Source: Anaerolineae bacterium (GTDB lineage Bacteria; Chloroflexota; Anaerolineae; Aggregatilineales; UBA2796). From it: 9,562 nt of DNA. The notes under the pieces were generated by a model that was given only the letters and a program-made list of their open reading frames with translations, did not search any database and was not told the DNA's origin. Below are positions 1-5,543 of this stretch, piece by piece (position 1 is the first letter of the stretch; every line of letters begins with the position of its first letter). The stretch lies in assembly GCA_020851855.1 (NCBI GenBank), contig JADZBY010000764.1, positions 1 through 9,562 on the forward strand. The letters are read 5' to 3'. Made by a program: the position numbers and the translations under genes.

Positions 1-18
1 AAATAGGCGGCTTGGGCG

Positions 19-328
19 CGGACAATGCCCAGACGGACAACGCAGGCGTTGTCCCCACGAGTCGCGTAGGGACGAGGCCTGCCGCGTCCGCCCGCCTGCC
101 TACCCGTGACATACGGACAATGCCCGGACGGGCAACGCAGGCGTTGTCCCCACGAGTCGCGTAGGGACGAGGCCTGCCGCGTCCGCCCACCTGCCCACCC
201 GAGACACACGGACAACGTCCGGACGGACAATGCAGGCGTTGTCCCCACGAGTCGAGTAGGGACGAGGCCTGCCTCGTCCGCCCGCCTGCCCACCCGAGAC
301 ACACGGACAACGCCTGCCTCGTCCGCCA
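19..328. repeat. 95-bp palindromic tandem repeat, 3.3 copies
   Basis: Three head-to-tail copies (19-113, 114-208, 209-303) repeat with an exact 95-bp period and differ at about six or seven positions from one to the next. A fourth copy (304-328) is cut short: its first nine bases are joined directly to the late part of the unit (CCTGCCTCGTCCGCC), as if an internal stretch had been deleted. Each full unit has two short inverted repeats with 2-nt centres. The first is GGACAACGC / GCGTTGTCC (35-43 and 46-54 in copy 1). The second is GGACGAGGC / GCCGCGTCC (70-78 and 81-89), with one mismatch in copies 1 and 2 and perfect in copy 3. The array lies immediately past the npdG stop codon. I see no gene in it; the short open frames crossing it are by-products of high GC. 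It may belong to a genome-wide dispersed family, which cannot be judged from one window. Confidence 0.9.
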
Positions 329-341
329 CCGGCCCGCCGTA

Positions 342-1037
342 TCACGCCAGGCCGGTGATGACGATGCCTGCGCCCTTGACCTTGTAGCGCCGGTTGATGT
401 ACATCAGGATCGGCGTGAGCGATTCGGCGGCGACGGCGTTGGCCAGTGGCCCGGCGTCGATGCCGCGCATGCCCGCCGCTTCGACGAGCTTGATCACGTC
501 TTCTTTGGCCGCCGCGTCGTCGCCGGTGACCAGCACGTCGCAGGCGACCTCGTGCTCCAGGTCCTTGAGGTGCGAGGCGCTCACGTTCTGGAAGGCAGAC
601 ACCACGCGCACATTGGGGCCGAGCAGGGCTTGCGTCTCAAGCGCGACGGCTTTGCCCGCCGGCACATGCACCGTGCGAATGTCCGGCGGGACCACCGGCA
701 CGCTCACATCGACCACGATCTTGCCCTGCACGGCGTCTTTGATGGCTTCCAGCGTGCCGGCGTGCGCATCGTAGGGCACACTGACCACCACCAGATCGGC
801 AGCCTGCGCGGCGGCGTGGTTCTCCATGCCGGCCAGATACGCATTGCCGAGGCTGGCGTTGAGTTCCTCGGCCTTCTGGATGGCGCGCGCCGCATCGCGC
901 GAGCCAATGATGACGCGGTAGCCGCTGTTCGCCCAGCGCAGCGCCAGCCCGGAGCCTTCTTTGCCCGTCCCGCCAATAACGGCGACCGTGAGCAGGGTGC
1001 GTAGTTCCTCAGGTCGTTCGCTCAAGTCCGCCTCCAT
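342..1037 (-). CDS. npdG: NADPH-dependent F420 reductase (F420:NADP oxidoreductase family)
   Basis: The predicted cytosolic enzyme transfers hydride between NADP(H) and the deazaflavin cofactor F420. The 231-residue protein opens, after about 16 extra residues, with a beta strand and the nucleotide-binding loop GGTGKEGSGLALRWA (residues 22-36), followed by GSRD at 45-48, a site typical for recognising the NADP phosphate in this family. VVVSVPYDAH and VVDVSVPVVPP match the rest of the Rossmann fold, and the C-terminal half (NAVAAESLTPILMYINRRYK) matches the family's helical part. Length is close to the usual 210-230. The start is uncertain. The ATG at 1037 has no clear ribosome binding site, but GGAGG at 1031-1035 sits five bases before an in-frame TTG at 1025-1023, giving a 227-residue product. 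The gene follows the ssnA-like gene by 23 bp on the same strand, so the two are probably co-transcribed. Family assignment is by motif recognition; activity is inferred. Confidence 0.85.
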   Translation of the reverse strand: MEADLSERPEELRTLLTVAVIGGTGKEGSGLALRWANSGYRVIIGSRDAARAIQKAEELNASLGNAYLAGMENHAAAQAADLVVVSVPYDAHAGTLEAIKDAVQGKIVVDVSVPVVPPDIRTVHVPAGKAVALETQALLGPNVRVVSAFQNVSASHLKDLEHEVACDVLVTGDDAAAKEDVIKLVEAAGMRGIDAGPLANAVAAESLTPILMYINRRYKVKGAGIVITGLA

Positions 1038-1060
1038 GAATTGGTGATTGAATCACTGGT

Positions 1061-2407
1061 TCACGCCGTGGCCATCGCGTGATCGTGATAACGCGCCCAG
1101 ACCGCCGGGGCCAATGCGCGCGCGTTGGCGGCGATGGCGGCTTCGTCCAGCGTGGTCAATTGGCGGTCCCACATCAACACGCGCCCTGCTACCAGGGTAG
1201 CCGTCACCATCGAGCTTTCGAAGCCGAACAGGACGTGCCAGGGCAGGTTGTCGCCGGTCAGCGGCGTAAAGGGATGATAGTCCACGAGGATCATATCCGC
1301 TGCCGCGCCGACCGCCAAACAGCCGATGGTCTGGCCGGGGAAGAACATCTCGGCCAGCGCTGCGTTGTGATCGGTCGCCACCTGGGCGATCAGGCCGCCG
1401 TTGGCCCGGCGTGGGTCGCGATGGGCCACCTTGTGCAGCAGATACGCCGCCTTCCACTCTGCGAACATATCGTTGCTGAAGCCGTCATTGCCCAGGCACA
1501 GCTTGATCCCGCCCTGGATCATGTGGTCAAAGGGCGCTGCGCCGACGCCGTTGTTCATGTTGGAGCGCGGCTGGTGCGTGACCCACGTCTCCGTATCGCG
1601 CAGGATGTCCATTTCCCACGGATCGACGTGCACGCCGTGCGCCGCGATGGTGCGCGGGCCGAGAATCCCCGCCCGCTGCAAGCGCCGCACCACCCGCACG
1701 CCCGACCGGAGCAGACTGTCTTCCTCGTCGTATTCGTGCTCGGCAACGTGAATGTGGAAGCCGCCCCCGAACGGCGCATTGGCCTCGACACAGGCGCGCA
1801 GCGTGGCGTCGGACAGGGTCATGCTGGCGTGCAGGCCAAATGTCGCGGCGATGAGCGGGCGTCCTTCGGCGGCGCGCAGGAAGCGCACGTTTTCCGCGAT
1901 CCCGGCGCGCGCTTTTTCGCCGCCGTCGCGGTCGGTCACCTCGTAGCACAACACGGCGCGCAAGCCTGCCATCTCGACCGCATCCGCGATGGCGTCCAGG
2001 CTGCCGTCAATGGCGTTCGGGCTGGCGTGATGGTCGATCAACGTCGTCGTGCCGTGTTTGATGGCGTCCACCAGACACACCAGCGCGCTGGCGCGAATGT
2101 CCGGCATGGTCAGCGACTTGTCCAGCGGCCACCACAACCGCCGCAGAATCTCCGGGAAGTCGCGCGGTGCAGGGCCGGGGATGGCCATGCCGCGCGCAAA
2201 AGCGCCGTAGAAATGGGTGTGCGCGCAGATATTGCCCGGCATCAGCAGTTGGCCGCGCGCATCGTAACGTTTTTCGTCCGCGTAACGGGCTGTCAGGTCG
2301 GCAGTCGCCCCGATCTCCACGATCCGGTCGCCCTGGATGAGCACAGCCTGATCGGCGTCAATCTGGCGAGGCGTCCAGTTGACCAGGGTTGCGTTTGTGA
2401 TCAGCAT
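1061..2407 (-). CDS. ssnA: SsnA-like metal-dependent aminohydrolase (amidohydrolase superfamily)
   Basis: This is a TIM-barrel amidohydrolase of the TRZ/ATZ and cytosine-deaminase-like group, expected to deaminate or hydrolyse a nitrogen heterocycle in the cytosol. From the ATG at 2407 it has 448 residues. Metal and catalytic signatures are all present: CAHTHFYGAFARGMA (His63, His65), GFHIHVAEHE (His218, His220, Glu223), AAHGVH (His257) and CLGNDGFSND (Asp308). The stretches LWWPLDKSLT, TTLIDHHASPN and CYEVTDRDGGEKA closely resemble SsnA, a protein encoded near selenium-dependent molybdenum hydroxylases and purine catabolism genes in other bacteria; its substrate is not firmly known. I chose 2407 over the in-frame ATG at 2443 because the protein family begins at MLITNATLV and because AGGTGGAG lies just upstream. 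npdG follows 23 bp downstream. No selenium or xanthine dehydrogenase genes are visible here, so the pathway is open. Confidence 0.85.
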   Translation of the reverse strand: MLITNATLVNWTPRQIDADQAVLIQGDRIVEIGATADLTARYADEKRYDARGQLLMPGNICAHTHFYGAFARGMAIPGPAPRDFPEILRRLWWPLDKSLTMPDIRASALVCLVDAIKHGTTTLIDHHASPNAIDGSLDAIADAVEMAGLRAVLCYEVTDRDGGEKARAGIAENVRFLRAAEGRPLIAATFGLHASMTLSDATLRACVEANAPFGGGFHIHVAEHEYDEEDSLLRSGVRVVRRLQRAGILGPRTIAAHGVHVDPWEMDILRDTETWVTHQPRSNMNNGVGAAPFDHMIQGGIKLCLGNDGFSNDMFAEWKAAYLLHKVAHRDPRRANGGLIAQVATDHNAALAEMFFPGQTIGCLAVGAAADMILVDYHPFTPLTGDNLPWHVLFGFESSMVTATLVAGRVLMWDRQLTTLDEAAIAANARALAPAVWARYHDHAMATA

Positions 2408-2716
2408 TCTCCACCTATCCTGGGTGAAAGCCCCTGAAGCCATACCATCTCTGGGCTGAGAGCGCTCAATCCTTTCTATTCTATGGCAAAGGTATCAAAC
2501 TGGCACGCGCAGACGCACATTTTCTCAACCTCGGGACCGCCCGGCGCGCATTGTCCCGGACCGTGATTGCCCCGTCCTCGTCGGGCGCATGACACCTCGC
2601 CGCCGGATTGCTCACGGGTGTCAAATAGACTCATGATCTTTGACACTAACCTCTTCTAGACAATCGAGCGTAGGATTGAGTCACCAACATGGTGCGAGCG
2701 GAGAGGAGAGCGGATC
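2408..2716. other. divergent intergenic region between ssnA and the small Cys-rich gene
   Basis: About 309 bp with no convincing gene. It must hold promoters for both flanking genes. On the minus strand a TAGAAT hexamer (2478-2483) could be a -10 for the ssnA side, but I see no good -35. On the plus strand a consensus TTGACA (2640-2645) lacks a good -10 at normal spacing. The most structured part is the set of TGACAC half-sites at 2590-2646, listed separately. A further 6-bp inverted repeat (CGGGAC 2532-2537 and GTCCCG 2553-2558) is present and may be chance. Confidence 0.5.
2590..2646. promoter_or_regulatory. three TGACAC half-sites forming two inverted repeats, possible operator
   Basis: TGACACC at 2590-2596, GGTGTCA at 2617-2623 and TTTGACAC at 2639-2646 alternate in orientation. 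The last two extend to a perfect 8-bp inverted repeat, GTGTCAAA (2618-2625) and TTTGACAC (2639-2646), with a 13-nt spacer, so the arm centres are 21 bp apart, about two helical turns. The first two form a 7-bp inverted repeat with 20 nt between. The right arm contains TTGACA, so a bound regulator could block a -35 box. The site lies 70-127 bp upstream of the small gene at 2717. I cannot name a regulator family. Confidence 0.4.
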
Positions 2717-3001
2717 ATGCGCGTCAAGATCAACCGGAACGTGTGCGATGCACAGTTGGCGTTCTGCGAGCGTTGCCTGGGGCGCTTCCTGCGCTACCCA
2801 GAAGGCTACGAGCTGCGCTGTTTCGAGCACCTCGAAGACGATGGGCGCGACATCCTGTCCATCGAGCTGAAGACCGGCGACCAGACCTATTTCGTCGAGC
2901 TGGACGAGGAGTCGCGGCGCATGGTGGCGGGCGATGGCTGGACATCGCTGCTCAACTACGAAGTGCCCATGTACCGCACCAAGACGGAAGGCTCGGCCTG
3001 A
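2717..3001 (+). CDS. small four-cysteine protein of unknown function
   Basis: I do not recognise this 94-residue protein. A strong ribosome binding site (AGGAGA, 2704-2709, seven bases before the ATG) and its isolated position between divergent and convergent neighbours support a real gene. It has four cysteines at residues 10, 17, 20 and 35 (C-x6-C-x2-C-x14-C), all in the first 40% of the protein, which could bind zinc or an iron-sulphur cluster. The beginning, INRNVCDAQLAFCERC, is faintly ferredoxin-like but does not match the classic C-x2-C-x2-C-x3-C. The remainder is acidic (EHLEDDGRDILSIELKTGDQTYFVELDEESRR) and looks like a small alpha/beta domain. There is no signal peptide or membrane segment, so it is probably cytosolic. 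It is a single-gene unit preceded by a possible operator, hinting at its own regulation. Confidence 0.72.
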   Translation: MRVKINRNVCDAQLAFCERCLGRFLRYPEGYELRCFEHLEDDGRDILSIELKTGDQTYFVELDEESRRMVAGDGWTSLLNYEVPMYRTKTEGSA

Positions 3002-3010
3002 GCCTAAAGC

Positions 3011-3085
3011 GGCGGGCGCACGCCTGACCTCGCTGCGCGTGCCCCTTTACCGCGTCCCCGAACCTCTCGCCGCATGAGGACGGGG
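3011..3085. terminator. weak hairpins in the convergent gap, possible bidirectional terminator
   Basis: The 130-bp gap between two convergent genes holds two hairpin candidates. GCACGC (3018-3023) pairs with GCGTGC (3037-3042) and is followed by CCCCTTTA, a poor T-tract for the plus strand. CCCCG-aa-CCTC (3056-3066) pairs with GAGG-a-CGGGG (3076-3085) around a 9-nt loop and could serve the minus strand. Neither has a clear U-run, so termination here is tentative. Confidence 0.3.
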
Positions 3086-3131
3086 CCTCGGAAAACCTCT
3101 TCCCACCGGCCACCGCTCTGCTGCTGACGGG

Positions 3132-4202
3132 CTAGCGCGGCAGATCGAAACGTGGCGGCGCTTCCATCATGCGCCGGATCATGTCCATCTCTTCCGGCGT
3201 GACGTCTTCGACCGGCTCGTGGCGGGTGTGCCCAAACGCCTGGAAAAAGGCGATCCGGTTGAAGCTGGTGCGTTGGATGCCCAGGCTGGAAAGCATGAAG
3301 ATCGGCTGCTCACCGGTGGCCCGCTTGTCCACGGTGCGCAGCGGCACGGCCAGCAAGCCCACCGTGAAGATTCCCACCCCGACCCACTGAAGCACCGTGA
3401 GCGCTTCGCCCAGGAACATGAAGGCCAGCACCAGCGATACGCCCGTTTCGCTGATGCCGACGAGCACCGTTTGCATCGTGCCCATCTTCTTCACGCTGAA
3501 GAACATCGTCAGCCGGGCGAGCGCTGTGGTCAGGCCCAGGACGAAGATGGCGGCGGTGGCCTCGCCCGTCTGCGGAATCCACTCGAAGCGGTACACGACG
3601 CGCGCCATGACCACGACGACGGCCATGGCGGTCAACACGTACAGCGCCACAGTCTGCGACGGCATCTCGTACAGCACACGCTGGCCCAGGATGAACGTCC
3701 CGGCGAACAGCAACGCGCTGGCCAGCATCAGCCCCGCGCCCAGCCAGTTGAACGCGCCCTGCCCACCGCCCGTGATGAGCAAGATGGCGAAGAGCGCCGC
3801 CCCGGCCCGCAGGATGGTGCGCCGGGTGAGCGGGCGTCCCGACACCACAGACAGGATCATGACGAAGATGAGGTACGTGGCGTTGAGAAGCTGCGCGACC
3901 GAGGCATCCAGCGTGAGCAGGCCGTTGTAGTAAAACAGGGAGCCGATGCCGTTCACGATGCCGATGGTGGCGCAGCCCAACAGGCCCGCCGGGTAGATGA
4001 AGATGTAACGCCGCCAGAAGACCAGGTAGGCGAGCCACAGGATGGCCGCCGCTACCACCGTGCGCAGCGCGGCCACGGTGAACGGATCGGAGCCGCCGTT
4101 GTAGGCCATCTTGCCCAGCACCGGAGCCATACCCAGGAACACCGGGTACAGGATCAGCGCAAGGACGGGGATAACTTGCTGCCGCCTGCTCTCGTCTGCC
4201 AT
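3132..4202 (-). CDS. EamA/DMT-family transporter with long C-terminal tail
   Basis: The 356-residue inner-membrane protein shows about ten hydrophobic segments (roughly residues 11-30, 43-63, 73-92, 99-120, 129-147, 153-173, 184-204, 214-234, 241-265, 270-288) in the two-fold EamA repeat pattern of the drug/metabolite transporter superfamily. Family features include the early FLGMAPVLGKMAY and the late SETGVSLVLAFMFLGEALTVLQWVGVGIFTVGLL. Members export amino acids, other metabolites or drugs; RhtA, a threonine/homoserine exporter, belongs to the same superfamily. That parallel matters because this gene lies at the end of an operon with a threonine-synthase-like gene, but the substrate is inference. 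A tail of about 68 polar residues (289-356, ending EEMDMIRRMMEAPPRFDLPR) is longer than usual and unexplained. The ribosome binding site AGGAGA (4215-4220) overlaps the kinase stop codon, 12 nt before the ATG, pointing to co-transcription. Confidence 0.85.
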   Translation of the reverse strand: MADESRRQQVIPVLALILYPVFLGMAPVLGKMAYNGGSDPFTVAALRTVVAAAILWLAYLVFWRRYIFIYPAGLLGCATIGIVNGIGSLFYYNGLLTLDASVAQLLNATYLIFVMILSVVSGRPLTRRTILRAGAALFAILLITGGGQGAFNWLGAGLMLASALLFAGTFILGQRVLYEMPSQTVALYVLTAMAVVVVMARVVYRFEWIPQTGEATAAIFVLGLTTALARLTMFFSVKKMGTMQTVLVGISETGVSLVLAFMFLGEALTVLQWVGVGIFTVGLLAVPLRTVDKRATGEQPIFMLSSLGIQRTSFNRIAFFQAFGHTRHEPVEDVTPEEMDMIRRMMEAPPRFDLPR

Positions 4203-4218
4203 TGGCTGGCGTATTCTC

Positions 4219-5487
4219 CTAGGCTGTGACGACGCGGCGCGGACTCATGATCCGCGCCTGGAGTGGCAACTCAACCCAGAACGTGCTGCCCGGATTGCGC
4301 GTCTCGTCGCGGCCTTCGCTCTCCACCCAGATTCGCCCGCCGTGCGCCTCGATGATGCCCCGGCAGATGGCCAGTCCGAGGCCCAGGCCGCCGCCTCGGA
4401 ACGCCGTCTTGCTGGTGGAGTGAAGCTGCGTATTGTTCGTGGTGAAGAACTGCTCGAAGATGCGCGTTTGGTCGGCCTTGTCGATGCCGATGCCACTGTC
4501 TTTGATGGCCACCGTCACGGTGTGATTCGTCTGTTGCGCGGTCAGCGAGATCGTGCCGCCGTCGGGCGTGTACTTGATGGCGTTGCCCACCAGATTGGTG
4601 AACGCCAGCGCCAGCAAGTCCGAGTCGCCCTGCATCAGCGCGGGCCACTGCTTCGGGTCAAACTCCATGACCAGACGGCGCTGCTGGATCACCGGCTGGA
4701 AGCCCTGGACCAGCTTGTCCATCATGCGCACCGCGTTGATCGGCCCGACGGATAGCTCCACCCGGCCTGTTGCGATGCGCGAGATGGTCAGGATTTCGTT
4801 GATCACGCCCGTCATGCGCTCGATGGATTCGATCAGGCCGTCCAGGAAAATCTGGACCTCGGTGCTCTCGTCGCGAATCTTGCGGATGATGGGCGATTCC
4901 TGCAAGAGCCGCCCATAGCCGTAGATCGTCGTCATCGGCGTGCGCAGCTCGTGCGCGGCAAGCTGGATGAAGTCCTCTTTGATCTTGTCCAGGCGGCGCA
5001 ATTCCGAATAGTTGCGCTCCAGCTCGCGAATCTTGGACTCCAGCCGGTTCACGAGTTCCTGGTTATAGGCGGCCTGCGCTTCGGCCAGCGCCTCGACGCT
5101 GAGAGATTCCTTGCGGCCCGCCAGAAACGTGGCGACCTGTTCCGGCAGGCGGTCCACGTCGATGGGCTTGGTCAGGTAGCCGGTCAGGCCGGCGACGAGC
5201 GTCTTTTCGCGCTCGCCGGCCTGCGCCTGGGCCGTGAGCGCCACGACGGGCACGCTGCGGAAGCGCGAGTCGCTACGCAGCCGCGTGGTGACTTCCCGGC
5301 CAGACAGGTCCGGCAGGTTGATGTCCATCAGAATCAGGTCGGGAAGCTCTTTGGCAGCGAGATCAAGGCCCTCTATCCCGCGAGAGGCGACCACGACCCG
5401 GTAGCCGGCGTGCAGCAGCGTGCGCTGGACGAGCACCTGGCTGCCGGGATCATCTTCAATGTACAGGATGGTGGTCTTGTCGGTCAT
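4219..5487 (-). CDS. soluble REC-HisKA-HATPase sensor kinase (hybrid type, N-terminal receiver)
   Basis: This 422-residue protein is a two-component signalling enzyme. Residues 5-122 form a receiver domain with acidic pocket Glu11/Asp12/Asp13, phospho-acceptor Asp55 (LILMDINLPD), Thr85 and Lys107 (YLTKPID). A helical, probably coiled-coil linker spans about 130-170. The HisKA domain carries the H-box FIQLAAHELRTPM with phospho-acceptor His179. The ATPase domain has the N-box FTNLVGNAIKYTP (Asn298, Asn302), the G1 box KDSGIGI (Asp330) and the G2 box GGGLGLGL (365-372), so all catalytic motifs are intact. There is no membrane segment and no PAS or GAF sensor domain; the input appears to be phosphorylation of its own receiver or a partner protein. 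It lies 56 bp downstream of the PLP enzyme-receiver fusion, a natural partner, and 16 bp upstream of the EamA gene. The ribosome binding site is weak (GAGTGAG, far from the ATG), consistent with translation inside an operon. Domain assignment is firm; the partner is inferred. Confidence 0.93.
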   Translation of the reverse strand: MTDKTTILYIEDDPGSQVLVQRTLLHAGYRVVVASRGIEGLDLAAKELPDLILMDINLPDLSGREVTTRLRSDSRFRSVPVVALTAQAQAGEREKTLVAGLTGYLTKPIDVDRLPEQVATFLAGRKESLSVEALAEAQAAYNQELVNRLESKIRELERNYSELRRLDKIKEDFIQLAAHELRTPMTTIYGYGRLLQESPIIRKIRDESTEVQIFLDGLIESIERMTGVINEILTISRIATGRVELSVGPINAVRMMDKLVQGFQPVIQQRRLVMEFDPKQWPALMQGDSDLLALAFTNLVGNAIKYTPDGGTISLTAQQTNHTVTVAIKDSGIGIDKADQTRIFEQFFTTNNTQLHSTSKTAFRGGGLGLGLAICRGIIEAHGGRIWVESEGRDETRNPGSTFWVELPLQARIMSPRRVVTA

Positions 5488-5543
5488 GTATGTGGCTCAC
5501 TCTCAACTCAGAGCGGAAAAACCAATCCTGTTGTGTGCGGCGC

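Noticed and set aside
19..328. CRISPR array
   Set aside because: The period is 95 bp with near-identical sequence throughout; there are no unique spacers between short repeats and no cas genes.
1079..2437. A 452-residue plus-strand open frame opposite ssnA
   Set aside because: It mirrors the SsnA-like gene, has no recognisable domain, and its composition is that of a high-GC antisense shadow.
3219..4229. A 336-residue plus-strand open frame opposite the transporter gene
   Set aside because: It is rich in His, Gln, Arg and Glu, the typical reverse image of a membrane protein; no domain is visible.
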